Assembly (NCBI GenBank): GCA_002869065.1
Contig: PKTR01000002.1
Coordinates: 868,001-932,000, forward strand
Length of the DNA stretch: 64,000 nt
DNA from: Hyphomicrobiales bacterium
GTDB taxonomy: Bacteria; Pseudomonadota; Alphaproteobacteria; Rhizobiales; Rhodobiaceae
Reading direction: 5' to 3'
Position numbers and translations under genes: made by a program. This document shows positions 27,581 to 36,386 of this stretch, piece after piece; the stretch's first letter is position 1, and each line of letters starts with the position of its first letter. The notes below the pieces were generated by a model. That model did not search any database and was not told where the DNA came from. It saw only the letters and a program-made list of their open reading frames with translations.

Positions 27581-28099
27581 ATGACGGCTGACGCGACAAT
27601 GCCGGTCGGCATCGTCATCGAACGACGGGCGAGCGATCATCCCTGGCAGGATGCGACATGGGCGCCGGTTGCGGTGATCCCCCATGCGGGGCCGGTCGAC
27701 GCGCCACGGCTGTTGGTTGAAGATGGCACACGAACACAGTTTCACGTCGCGACGCTGCCGCTCGAACTGTTCCGCGGCGAGACGGAAGGCTACTCGCTTA
27801 ACCTGTCGCAGGCCGAGCCGGTCGTCTACGTGGTGCTGCGGCCCGACGACGAGGCCGACAGCGGGCTGAAGGCGTTCCTCGCCACCGTCTGCCCATTCGA
27901 GGCGTCGAGCTATGTGGAGAGCGGCGACGAGATCACCCAAGGGGTGGCGATGCCGGACGAGGTCAACGCCTGGCTGAGCCAATTCGTCGACACCCACCAC
28001 AAGGAAGAGCCGTTCAAGAAGCGCAAAAACACCAAACAGCGCTCGGAACAGAGCTGGACGCGCCCGCGCGGCCGGTTCGGGCAAGTGGGTGGCGAATGA
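27581..28099 (+). CDS. DUF3305 domain protein
   Basis: The 172-residue protein opens MTADATMPVGIVIERRASDH and has the DUF3305 pattern (PWQDATWAPVAVIP, YSLNLSQAEPVVYVVLRP). The C terminus is basic (KKRKNTKQRSEQSW). The ATG at 27581 has AAGGAG well placed. It has no export signal. DUF3305 and DUF3306 genes commonly sit beside formate dehydrogenase genes in alphaproteobacteria. Their biochemical role is unknown. Confidence 0.82.
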   Translation: MTADATMPVGIVIERRASDHPWQDATWAPVAVIPHAGPVDAPRLLVEDGTRTQFHVATLPLELFRGETEGYSLNLSQAEPVVYVVLRPDDEADSGLKAFLATVCPFEASSYVESGDEITQGVAMPDEVNAWLSQFVDTHHKEEPFKKRKNTKQRSEQSWTRPRGRFGQVGGE

Positions 28100-28115
28100 T
28101 GGCGGGTGGCGCGTG

Positions 28116-28895
28116 ATGGCGGACGATCGGGACGGCGGCATGGAAGGCGCGCTGTCGCGCTGGTCGCAGCGCAAGGCGGAGGCGCGCAAGATGCGCCGTG
28201 GCAGCGCGGCACCGCGGATCGCTGCGGCGGAGCCGACGTCACCAGAGCTCGCGGAAACGGCTGCGGAGATACCGGCAGCCGCGGAAGACGCCGCACAGGT
28301 TCTGAAAAGCGATCCAGACGCACCCGGTACGCTGCCGCCGCTTGGCTCCGACCCGGCCGAACCGCTCAGCGAAGAAGATGCGCGCGCGCTGACCGAGGAG
28401 CTCGGCCTGCCGGCACTCGACGAGCTCAACCGCGAATCCGATTACACCGGGTTTCTGGCAAAGGGCGTTCCGGCCGCGCTGAAAAACGCGGCGCTGCGCA
28501 AGCTGTGGGTCAGTGACCCGGTGCTTGCCAATATCGACAAGCTCAACGACTATGATGAAGACTATCGCGCGGCGCAGGCGCTCGGCGAGGCGGTGAAGAC
28601 CGCATACCGCGTCGGCAAGGGTTTTCTCGATGACGACGAGATTGCGCCGCCATCGCCCGCCAACGCCGAGGCGGCGACCGACGGCGAACAGATCGCCGAC
28701 ACCGCAGCTAAGGAAAGCGTGGCCGAGTCAGGCGAAGCGGACGCATTCGAGGTGACTCACGAGGCAATCGACGCCGGCGGGAGCGATCCCGTGGAATGCG
28801 GTGAAGCAGCTACCAATAACGCCGCGCGGGACACCGCCGACGCTTCGGACAGTCGCGAAACAGACGAAATCCGGTCTCCGCAGAAACCCGGATGA
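28116..28895 (+). CDS. DUF3306 domain protein
   Basis: The 259-residue protein has the N-terminal family hallmark LSRWSQRKAEAR. An acidic low-complexity stretch follows, then a conserved core (DLNRESDY-like LNRESDYTGFLAKGVPAALK, then ALRKLWVSDPVLANIDKLND). The tail from about residue 180 is Ala/Glu/Asp-rich and probably disordered. It follows DUF3305 closely, so one transcript is likely. A GTG at 28089 is an alternative start. The function is unknown. Confidence 0.82.
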   Translation: MADDRDGGMEGALSRWSQRKAEARKMRRGSAAPRIAAAEPTSPELAETAAEIPAAAEDAAQVLKSDPDAPGTLPPLGSDPAEPLSEEDARALTEELGLPALDELNRESDYTGFLAKGVPAALKNAALRKLWVSDPVLANIDKLNDYDEDYRAAQALGEAVKTAYRVGKGFLDDDEIAPPSPANAEAATDGEQIADTAAKESVAESGEADAFEVTHEAIDAGGSDPVECGEAATNNAARDTADASDSRETDEIRSPQKPG

Positions 28896-28900
28896 GCAAT

Positions 28901-28916
28901 ATTAGCGTGCGCTAAT
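28901..28916. promoter_or_regulatory. Perfect palindrome downstream of the DUF3306 gene
   Basis: The arms ATTAGCG and CGCTAAT flank TG in AT-rich DNA right after the DUF3306 stop. A second hairpin (TTGCTGC/GCAGCAA, 28965-28981) follows. No T tract follows either, so an operator or RNA processing site is as likely as a terminator. Confidence 0.35.
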
Positions 28917-29078
28917 TTAGTAGGTATTTGTTGAATACTTCGTATCGGATTAATTCCGCGAGTATTGCTGCGGTGCAGCAAGGCCGGAATCCCTTTATTT
29001 CTCCCATATTGCTTTCCTGAATTCTCCGAACTACGCAGAATCCACATGCGGAATGCGGCGAGTTGACGCAATATACTA

Positions 29079-29108
29079 TTGTCAGGGTCCCATTCGCCGG
29101 GATATAAA
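29079..29108 (+). promoter_or_regulatory. Predicted sigma-70 promoter of the torD-fdh operon
   Basis: A -35 box TTGTCA (29079-29084) and a -10 box TATAAA (29103-29108) are separated by 18 bases. Transcription would start close to the AGGAGG ribosome site of the TorD gene, giving a very short leader. A dyad TGAC-N13-GTCA overlaps the -35 box and could bind a regulator. Confidence 0.5.
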
Positions 29109-29128
29109 ACCGGTAGGAGGAAGACCGG

Positions 29129-29731
29129 ATGGAAGAAGAGCGGCACATCGCCGAAGAAGATCGCCTTCGCGCCCATCTCTATGCCTTGATCGCGCGTGCG
29201 CTCGCCGCAGCGCCGGATCAGGATTTCCTCGATATTCTCAGCCGTTTGCATCGCGACGAAACCCCGCTTGGCCAGGCCTTCGGCGCCCTTGCCGCAGCGG
29301 CACGCGACCTCACCGCAGCGGATGCGGAAGAGGAATATACGCGGCTGTTTTACGGCATGGGTCAGGGCGGCGAAGTGCTGCCCTACGCCTCGTATTATCT
29401 GACCGGCAATCTCAACGACCGCCCGCTCGTGCGTCTGCGCGCCGACATGGAACGCCTCGGCGTCGTCCATTCGGGGCAGAACGGCGAGCCGGAGGACCAT
29501 ATCGCCTATCTCATGGAGATGATGCACGGGCTCATCCTCGGCACACTGACCGATGAGCCGCTCGATCTGGACACCCAGCTCGCGTTCTTCACCGCGCATA
29601 TCGCTCCTTGGGCGGGCGAATTCTTCAACGACCTGAAAGCGGCGAATTCGGCCCGGCTCTATGCGGCCGTCGCCGAACTCGGCAAGGCGTTTCTGGCGAT
29701 CGAGGGCGATGCCTTCACGATGGCGGCCTGA
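29129..29731 (+). CDS. TorD/DmsD-type chaperone for the formate dehydrogenase
   Basis: The 200-residue helical protein belongs to the TorD family of Tat-substrate chaperones. It shows EEEYTRLFYGMGQGGEVLPY, then SYYLTGNLNDRP and EPEDHIAYLMEMMHGL, the family's EPxDH motif. It likely guards the Tat signal of the catalytic subunit and helps cofactor loading in the cytoplasm. AGGAGG precedes the ATG. The downstream genes are a Tat-signal peptide protein and fdhA. Confidence 0.9.
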   Translation: MEEERHIAEEDRLRAHLYALIARALAAAPDQDFLDILSRLHRDETPLGQAFGALAAAARDLTAADAEEEYTRLFYGMGQGGEVLPYASYYLTGNLNDRPLVRLRADMERLGVVHSGQNGEPEDHIAYLMEMMHGLILGTLTDEPLDLDTQLAFFTAHIAPWAGEFFNDLKAANSARLYAAVAELGKAFLAIEGDAFTMAA

Positions 29732-29797
29732 GCGGCACCCGCCGTACCGCAATCCTGGGCATTCTCTGCGACGCTGGACGACAACGAAGGAAAAGCC

Positions 29798-30001
29798 ATG
29801 ACGGAAAAGAATAAACCGCACGATATGAGCCGCCGGGACTTCTTCCGGCAATCGGGCATGGCGGTCGGCGCAGCCGGCGGCGCAGCGGTTGCGCTGGCGA
29901 CGGGAGCCGAAGCGGCGGAGCCGGAGACGCGCGGCAAGAATTCGGTCGGCTATCGCGAGACCGATCACATCCGGACCTACTACGAACTGGCGAAGTTCTG
30001 A
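29798..30001 (+). CDS. Small Tat-signal protein of formate dehydrogenase loci
   Basis: The 67-residue protein is little more than a twin-arginine signal (SRRDFFRQSG, then GAAGGAAVALATGAEAA) with a tail of about 25 residues (KNSVGYRETDHIRTYYELAK). It matches the family called formate dehydrogenase region TAT target. It lies between the TorD gene and fdhA. It may be a small periplasmic subunit of the enzyme or an assembly factor. No cofactor-binding residue is seen. Confidence 0.85.
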   Translation: MTEKNKPHDMSRRDFFRQSGMAVGAAGGAAVALATGAEAAEPETRGKNSVGYRETDHIRTYYELAKF

Positions 30002-30167
30002 TGATCTGACCGGCCGGAGATTTCCGGGCGGGGGAAACCGACGCGCGCCTGTGGCCGGCAATCTTTTGCGGGCGACAGCCTTAGAGGTTGCGAAGCGGCG
30101 TGTGAACGAGACGGCGAGAGGCAAGTCCGCCCGAATGGCGGCAACAAGCCGAAATGGGAGAAAAACC

Positions 30168-33047
30168 ATGCTGACCAAGACATCCAGCGGCACGGCGCAG
30201 CGATCCCGGTTGAAACAGGTGCTCGGCGCAGTCAACGGAACCGGCATCGACCGGCGAACCTTTCTGGCGCGCTCGGGCCTGACGGCCGGCGGCGCAGCGC
30301 TCGCATCCGCACTGCCGCTCGGCATGGTCAAGAAGGCCGATGCGCAGGAAGCCGCCAAGGCCTATGGCGCCGAGGTGAAGCAGATCAAGTCGGTCTGCAC
30401 CCACTGTTCCGTCGGCTGCACGGTGATGGCCGAAGTGGAACGCGGCGTGTGGACGGGCCAGGAGCCCGGCTTCGAGAGCCCGATCAATCTCGGCGCCCAT
30501 TGCGCCAAAGGCGCGGCGGTGCGCGAACATGCCCATAACGAGCGTCGGCTGAAATATCCGATGAAGCTCGAAGGCGGCAAGTGGAAGCGCGTCTCCTGGG
30601 ACGAGGCGATCAACGAGATCGGCGACAAGATGCTCGAGATCCGCCAGGCGTCCGGCCCGGACTCGGTGTACTGGCTCGGCTCGGCCAAGTTCAACAACGA
30701 GCAGGCCTATCTGTTCCGCAAGTTCTATGCCTTCTGGGGCAGCAACAACGGTGATCATCAGGCGCGCATCTGTCACTCGACGACGGTTGCCGGCGTGGCC
30801 AATACCTGGGGCTACGGCGCGATGACCAACTCGTACAACGACATGCACAATTCGCGTGCGATGTTCCTGATCGGCTCGAACCCGGCCGAGGCGCATCCGG
30901 TCGCGGTGCAGCACATCCTCAAGGCCAAGGAACAGAACAACGCGGCGCTGATCGTCTGCGATCCGCGCTTCACCCGCATCGCCGCGCACGCCGACGAGTT
31001 CGTGCGGCTGCGTCCGGGCACCGACGTCGCGCTGATCTGGGGCATTCTCTGGCACGTTTTCGAAAACGGCTGGGAAGACAAGGAATTCATCCGCCAGCGC
31101 GTCTGGGGCCTCGACCGCGTCAAGGCCGAGATCTCCAAGTGGACGCCGGAAGAAACCGAGCGCGTCACCGGCGTGCCGGGATCGCAGCTGCGCCGCGTGG
31201 CGCGCACGCTCGCCAGCAACAAGCCGGGCACCATCGTGTGGTGCATGGGCGGCACCCAGCATACCAACGGCAACAACAACACCCGTGCCTACTGCATCCT
31301 GCAGCTGGCGCTCGGCAATATGGGTGTTGCCGGCGGCGGCGCGAACATCTTCCGCGGCCATGACAACGTTCAAGGCGCAACCGACATGTGCGTGCTGTCG
31401 CACAGCCTGCCGGGCTATTACGGCCTGGCCACCGGCTCTTGGAAGCACTGGGCGCGCGTCTGGGACGTCGACTACGAATGGCTGAAGGGCCGCTTCGCCT
31501 CGCAGGAGCTGATGGAATCGAGCGGCATTCCGGTGTCGCGCTGGATCGACGGCGTGCTCGAGGACAAGGGCAACATGGACCAGCCGGACAATGTCCGCGC
31601 GATGGTGCTGTGGGGCCACGCAGTCAACTCGCAGACCCGCCTTCCGGAAATGAAGAAGGCGATGGAAAAACTCGACATCATGGTCGTGATCGACCCGGTG
31701 CCGACCTTCGCCTCGGTGATCCCGGACCGTGAGGACGGCGTCTATGTGCTGCCGGCCTGCACCCAGTTCGAGACCTACGGCTCGGTGACCGCGTCGAACC
31801 GTTCGCTGCAGTGGCGTGACAAGGTGGTCGAACCGCTGTTCGAATCGCTGCCCGACCACGTCATCATGTACAAGTTCGCCCGCAAGCTCGGTTTCGAGCA
31901 GGAGATGTTCAAGAAGATCACGGTCGAGAACGACGAACCGCTGATCGAGGACATCACCCGCGAGTTCAACGGCGGCCTGTGGACGATCGGCTATACCGGC
32001 CAGTCGCCGGAACGCCTCAAGCTGCACATGGCCAACCAGTCGACCTTCGACCGCACCACGCTCCTGGCGAATGGCGGTCCGGCGGACGGCGACTATTACG
32101 GTCTGCCGTGGCCGTGCTGGGGCACGGCGGAGATGAAACACCCGGGGACGCCGCTGCTTTACGACACGTCGAAGCCGGTGGCCGAAGGCGGCCTCACCTT
32201 CCGCGCCCGTTACGGCGTCGAATATGAGGGTGAGAACCTTCTCGCCGAAGGCTCCTACTCGGTCGGCTCGGAAATCGAGGACGGCTATCCCGAGTTCACC
32301 ATGGCGATGCTGAAGAAGCTCGGCTGGGACGGCGATCTGACCGACGAGGAACGTACCGCGATCGAAGCGGTGGCCGGCGACAAGACGAACTGGAAGACCG
32401 ACCTTTCCGGCGGCATCCAGCGCGTCGCGATCAAGCATGGCTGCGCCCCGTTCGGCAACGCCAAGGCGCGCACCTTCGTGTGGCCGTTCCCGGATCCGAT
32501 CCCGCTGCATCGCGAGCCGCTCTACACCAACCGGCGCGACCTGTTGCCGGACTACGCGACCTACGCGGACAAGAAGGCCTATCGCCTGCCGACGCTGTAC
32601 GCCTCGATCCAGGAGAAGGACTACTCGAAGGACTTCCCGATCATCCTGACCTCGGGCCGGCTGGTCGAATACGAGGGCGGCGGCGACGAGTCCCGCTCCA
32701 ACAAGTGGCTGGCCGAGCTTCAGCAGGACATGTTCTGCGAGGTCAATCCGCGCGATGCCAACAACCACGGCATCAAGGAAGGCGGCATGCTGTGGGTGCA
32801 CAGCCCGGAAGGCGGCAAAGTGCTCGTCAAGGCGCTGATCACCGAACGCGTGGCACCGGGCGTTGCCTTCATGCCGTTCCACTTCGGCGGCCACTGGCAA
32901 GGCAAGGATCTGCGCAGCAAGTATCCGCCCGACGCATCACCCTGGGTGCTCGGCGAAGCCTCGAACATGTGCGGCACCTATGGCTATGACTCGGTGACGC
33001 AGATGCAGGAAACCAAAGCGACGCTTTGCCGGATCGAAGCGGCTTAA
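30168..33047 (+). CDS. fdhA: Periplasmic formate dehydrogenase catalytic subunit (Cys type, W/Mo-bisPGD)
   Basis: The 959-residue subunit oxidises formate to CO2. It has a Tat signal (RR at 29-30 in IDRRTFLARSG), a [4Fe-4S] site (Cys77, Cys80, Cys84, Cys112) and a catalytic ARICHSTTV with Cys202 (TGT) where FdnG-type enzymes often have Sec. The next His and the GSNPAEAHPV segment are conserved. GGGAG precedes the ATG. The cofactor metal could be tungsten, given the nearby tup genes, but Mo and W enzymes cannot be separated from sequence here. The next gene encodes the iron-sulfur subunit. Confidence 0.95.
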   Translation: MLTKTSSGTAQRSRLKQVLGAVNGTGIDRRTFLARSGLTAGGAALASALPLGMVKKADAQEAAKAYGAEVKQIKSVCTHCSVGCTVMAEVERGVWTGQEPGFESPINLGAHCAKGAAVREHAHNERRLKYPMKLEGGKWKRVSWDEAINEIGDKMLEIRQASGPDSVYWLGSAKFNNEQAYLFRKFYAFWGSNNGDHQARICHSTTVAGVANTWGYGAMTNSYNDMHNSRAMFLIGSNPAEAHPVAVQHILKAKEQNNAALIVCDPRFTRIAAHADEFVRLRPGTDVALIWGILWHVFENGWEDKEFIRQRVWGLDRVKAEISKWTPEETERVTGVPGSQLRRVARTLASNKPGTIVWCMGGTQHTNGNNNTRAYCILQLALGNMGVAGGGANIFRGHDNVQGATDMCVLSHSLPGYYGLATGSWKHWARVWDVDYEWLKGRFASQELMESSGIPVSRWIDGVLEDKGNMDQPDNVRAMVLWGHAVNSQTRLPEMKKAMEKLDIMVVIDPVPTFASVIPDREDGVYVLPACTQFETYGSVTASNRSLQWRDKVVEPLFESLPDHVIMYKFARKLGFEQEMFKKITVENDEPLIEDITREFNGGLWTIGYTGQSPERLKLHMANQSTFDRTTLLANGGPADGDYYGLPWPCWGTAEMKHPGTPLLYDTSKPVAEGGLTFRARYGVEYEGENLLAEGSYSVGSEIEDGYPEFTMAMLKKLGWDGDLTDEERTAIEAVAGDKTNWKTDLSGGIQRVAIKHGCAPFGNAKARTFVWPFPDPIPLHREPLYTNRRDLLPDYATYADKKAYRLPTLYASIQEKDYSKDFPIILTSGRLVEYEGGGDESRSNKWLAELQQDMFCEVNPRDANNHGIKEGGMLWVHSPEGGKVLVKALITERVAPGVAFMPFHFGGHWQGKDLRSKYPPDASPWVLGEASNMCGTYGYDSVTQMQETKATLCRIEAA

Positions 33048-33067
33048 GGCAGAAGGAGGACTGTGAC

Positions 33068-33664
33068 ATGGCACGGATGAAATTTCTCTGTGACGCCGAA
33101 CGCTGCATCGAGTGCAACGCCTGCGTTACCGCCTGCAAGAACGAGAACGAGGTCGCCTGGGGCATCAACCGCCGCCGCGTGGTGACCATCAACGACGGCA
33201 AGCCGGGCGAGCGCTCGATTTCGGTGGCCTGCATGCACTGCTCCGACGCGCCGTGCATCGCGGTGTGCCCGGTCGACTGCATCTACCAGTCGGAAGAAGG
33301 CGTGGTGCTGCACTCCAAGGATCTGTGCATCGGCTGCGGCTACTGCTTCTTCGCCTGTCCGTTCGGCGCGCCGCAGTATCCGCAGGAAGGCACCTTCGGC
33401 AGCCGTGGCAAGATGGACAAGTGCACCTTCTGCGCCGGCGGTCCGGAAGAGGACAACAGCGCGGCCGAGTTCAGCAAATACGGCCGCAATCGCCTCGCCG
33501 AAGGCAAGCTGCCGCTGTGCGCGGAGATGTGCTCGACCAAGGCACTCCTGGCCGGTGACGGCAATGTGGTGTCGAACATCTTCCGCGAGCGCATCGTCTC
33601 GCGCGGCTTCGGCTCCGGCGCCTGGGGCTGGGGCACCGCCTACCAGCAGAAATCCGGTTCGTAG
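33068..33664 (+). CDS. fdhB: Formate dehydrogenase iron-sulfur subunit
   Basis: The 198-residue protein holds four [4Fe-4S] sites, starting with Cys13, Cys16, Cys19 and Cys23 (CIECNACVTAC), then CMHCSDAPCIAVCP, CIGCGYCFFACP and the CTFC/CAEMC set. It carries electrons from FdhA. It has no C-terminal membrane helix, unlike E. coli FdnH, so contact with the cytochrome b subunit must differ. It has no signal of its own and is probably exported with FdhA. AGGAGG lies eight bases before the ATG. Confidence 0.93.
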   Translation: MARMKFLCDAERCIECNACVTACKNENEVAWGINRRRVVTINDGKPGERSISVACMHCSDAPCIAVCPVDCIYQSEEGVVLHSKDLCIGCGYCFFACPFGAPQYPQEGTFGSRGKMDKCTFCAGGPEEDNSAAEFSKYGRNRLAEGKLPLCAEMCSTKALLAGDGNVVSNIFRERIVSRGFGSGAWGWGTAYQQKSGS

Positions 33665-33842
33665 ACCCGGGCACGGGTCCGGAGCGGCAAGCCCCGGGCC
33701 CGCATCGACCCCGCCACAAGCGGAGAGACCGGCGTTCCAGATAATCGGGCAGAACACAAAAACAGCCCGCGGAACAGCCTGAGCATCGTGCAGCCAATTG
33801 GCGTCGCCAAAGATGCGGCAAATGCTCAAGGGGGGAGACCGG

Positions 33843-33876
33843 AACCGGCGCGGCATGTCCGCGCCGGTTTTGTTTT
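33843..33876 (+). terminator. Terminator of the fdhAB operon
   Basis: Perfect 11-base arms (AACCGGCGCGG and CCGCGCCGGTT) enclose CATGT and are followed by TTGTTTT. It lies about 180 bases after the fdhB stop. Confidence 0.85.
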
Positions 33877-33888
33877 GGCTGGTTCTGT

Positions 33889-35223
33889 TTATTCGGCCGG
33901 GACCGTCGTCTGCCCGAGCATCCCGGCCATGAAATCGACGAGCGCGGCGAGTGCTGCTTCATCGGGGATCGTCTGCACCGGCATCTTGGTGCCGGGGAAG
34001 ACCGTATCGGGCCCGCGGCGAAAGAGATCTGCGATCGTCTCCGGCGTCCAGACGATCTTCGAGTTGGCAAGCGCCGGCGTATAGGCATAGCCGGCGACAC
34101 TGCCGGCGCGGCGGCCGAACAGATCCGTGAAATGCGGGCCGGAGCGTTGACGTTCCTTCGCCGTCGTCGCGTGGCAGACGGCGCATTTGCGGTAAACGAC
34201 GGCGCCGGGATGATCGCTCGTCAACCAGGGTGTCGGGCGTGGATCATCGGCAATCGTCTCACCGATGCGCGCACCGCTTTCGAGATGCCAGACCTTGATC
34301 CGCTCATCGCTGCTTGCCGACAGGAGAAACCGTCCGTCGGCGGAGAGCGCGACCGCCCAGACCGGGCCGGCTTCCTCACGGATATGGGCAAGCGTGCGGC
34401 CCCGCCCGGTGTCGAGCTGGCGGACATCGCCATTGAGGAAACCGACGACGACGCTGGTGTCGTCGGGCGAAAAGGCGAGCGACAGCGGCTTGGTCACAGG
34501 GTCGGCGAGAAAGGCGAAGCGCTCGGCAAACGGGTCGAGCGTCCAGACCCGCACCATGTTGTCGAGACCGATGGTGGCGAGCTGGCTTTTGTCGGGCGAG
34601 ACCGCCATCGCCGTCAGCCCGAGATCGTGGGCGGGAATGGTGGCGGTCAGGATGCCATCCCTCCGGCGGTAGATTTTCAGTTCGCCATCGCGGGTACCGG
34701 AAATCACCTGCGCGTCGCCCACCCCGAAGGCAGCAGCGATAACCGGGGCGCCGACTGCGATACGGCGCCTTTCGGCACCGGTGTTGGCATCCCAGAGCGC
34801 GAGCGTGCCATCCCAACCGCCGGACAGCAGCGTAGCGCCATCGCCAGACACGGCAATCGCGGCTGCCTGGCCGCGATGGGCGTCGAGTATGCGCGCCGGC
34901 TTCGCCTCGCCGGTTCCAAGGCGCCAGACGATCAGCCTGCCGTCGCCGCCGGCCGAAACCGCACCGCTGCCGGACAGGAAGGCAACCGCGTTGACAGGTC
35001 CGGCATGGCCGGAGAGGACATCGAGTGCGGTCTGGTCGTCGAACCGCCAGCGGCGCAGCGTGTAGTCGAAGCTTGCGCTCAACACGGTCGTGCCGTCGGC
35101 GCTGACTGCGATGTCGCGCACGAGGCCGCCATGGCCGACCATGTCCGCCTCGGCAGCGCCACCGTGCAGGCCGAGAAGAAAAAAGCCGAAAAGGGCGCGT
35201 TTTACGGTCGACAACGGCGTCAT
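33889..35223 (-). CDS. WD40 beta-propeller fused to a c-type cytochrome
   Basis: The 444-residue protein has a signal peptide (ALFGFFLLGLHGGAAEA) and six to seven WD40-like repeats (GHGGLVRDIAVSADGTTVLS, GHAGPVNAVAF, LSADGRFLLSASSDERIKVW). A C-terminal class I cytochrome c domain follows, with heme site CAVCH, GPHFTDLFGR and the axial Met in FPGTKMP. It is likely a periplasmic electron carrier or docking protein. It lies between fdhB and the genes for a DUF6352-type and a MurD-like protein, inside the formate locus. The propeller's partner is unknown. The chosen ATG is at 35223. Confidence 0.85.
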   Translation of the reverse strand: MTPLSTVKRALFGFFLLGLHGGAAEADMVGHGGLVRDIAVSADGTTVLSASFDYTLRRWRFDDQTALDVLSGHAGPVNAVAFLSGSGAVSAGGDGRLIVWRLGTGEAKPARILDAHRGQAAAIAVSGDGATLLSGGWDGTLALWDANTGAERRRIAVGAPVIAAAFGVGDAQVISGTRDGELKIYRRRDGILTATIPAHDLGLTAMAVSPDKSQLATIGLDNMVRVWTLDPFAERFAFLADPVTKPLSLAFSPDDTSVVVGFLNGDVRQLDTGRGRTLAHIREEAGPVWAVALSADGRFLLSASSDERIKVWHLESGARIGETIADDPRPTPWLTSDHPGAVVYRKCAVCHATTAKERQRSGPHFTDLFGRRAGSVAGYAYTPALANSKIVWTPETIADLFRRGPDTVFPGTKMPVQTIPDEAALAALVDFMAGMLGQTTVPAE

Positions 35224-35317
35224 TCCGGGAAACCATTGCACCTGCAATTAGTTTACAATCTCAACAAGGCGCTGTCATGCAGCGCTGCCGCACAAAATCC
35301 TTAGGGGACCAAGAAGA

Positions 35318-36352
35318 ATGGCAACGACCGGCGGCGATTTCTGGAAGAACTCCGGCTATCACCTGCTCGAAAAGGGGGAGGACGGTTATCTGCGGCCGAC
35401 CGATGCTTTCCTGCGCGCCTATCTGCTGCGGCCGGAGCTGGAACCGGTGCCCGAATCCTGCCCAGCCGAACTCGCGCTGCACGCCGCCCTCCTGGACGAG
35501 CCGACACGAGACGTCGACGCCGCCACGCTAGGCGAACTGGCCGACGCCGACGCGCGCGAGAATTACGAAGTGTTTCTCGGCTACCGCGACCGGCTTCTCT
35601 CTGAGGGCTCGCTGGAACGCTGTTACCTGTCGCTGGTGCGCAAAACGGCGCCGGTGCGAGTGCCGGCGCTGTTCATCGATCACCTGGTGCATGCGATCGC
35701 CCGCAATATCTTCGATGGCACGACGGATCCGTTCGTACTGCGCGCCGCCGAAATCCTGTTCCGCGAGCAGATGGTCAATCTGGTCGGCGGCTCGGTGCTG
35801 TTCATGGACAGCGAGATCTCCGGCATGATGCGCGAGCGTCAGGAGCGCGGCCATATCAGCCTGATCGAGATCGCCGCCAACCCGTTGCTGCTGCGCCAGA
35901 CGACCGAACTCGACGTGTTGTCGCTGGAGAACGCCAGCCGCTATTTCGAGCGCTCCGACCGCTACGATTTCGCCCTCGACATGACCTATGGCCGGCCCGG
36001 CGGGCGGGCCTTTGCCACCATGCTGGAACGCTGGATCGCGCATTTTCTCAAGATCGCGGTAAAGATCGAGCCCGTCGAGGAAATCGATGACGACCATTGG
36101 AGCTGGCATGTCGGGCTCGATGTCGACGCGACCGCGCTCCTTAACGACCTCTATGACGGGCGCGAGGTGGACGACGAGCGCATGGCCCGCCTGATGGCGC
36201 TGTTCCAGCTCAATTTCGTCGACAGCGAAAGCCAGCGGGCCGATATTGCCGGACGGCCGGTTTATCTGGCGCTCTGCCGCAAGGCCGACGGGCGGCTGCA
36301 CATGAAGCCGCAGAACCTGCTGGTCAATCTGCCGCTCGCGACGCCCGCCTGA
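35318..36352 (+). CDS. DUF6352-type protein of the formate dehydrogenase locus
   Basis: The 344-residue protein opens MATTGGDFWKNSGYHLLEKG and continues LRPTDAFLRAYLLRPEL. I believe this is the family now called DUF6352, though I cannot search to confirm it. It has no signal peptide, membrane helix or cysteine cluster, so it is cytoplasmic. It is divergent from the WD40-cytochrome gene and runs into the MurD-like gene with 35 bases between them, so the two are probably one operon. The function is unknown; an assembly role for the dehydrogenase is a guess. Confidence 0.7.
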   Translation: MATTGGDFWKNSGYHLLEKGEDGYLRPTDAFLRAYLLRPELEPVPESCPAELALHAALLDEPTRDVDAATLGELADADARENYEVFLGYRDRLLSEGSLERCYLSLVRKTAPVRVPALFIDHLVHAIARNIFDGTTDPFVLRAAEILFREQMVNLVGGSVLFMDSEISGMMRERQERGHISLIEIAANPLLLRQTTELDVLSLENASRYFERSDRYDFALDMTYGRPGGRAFATMLERWIAHFLKIAVKIEPVEEIDDDHWSWHVGLDVDATALLNDLYDGREVDDERMARLMALFQLNFVDSESQRADIAGRPVYLALCRKADGRLHMKPQNLLVNLPLATPA

Positions 36353-36386
36353 CCCGTTTCCATCCGCGCGCCGAAAGGACGCCCGC

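Noticed and set aside
30771-30773. A selenocysteine site in the formate dehydrogenase
   Set aside because: The active-site codon is TGT (Cys), not TGA, so no recoding is needed.
30081-32900. A 939-codon minus-strand frame antisense to fdhA
   Set aside because: It has the same shadow character and no recognisable domain.
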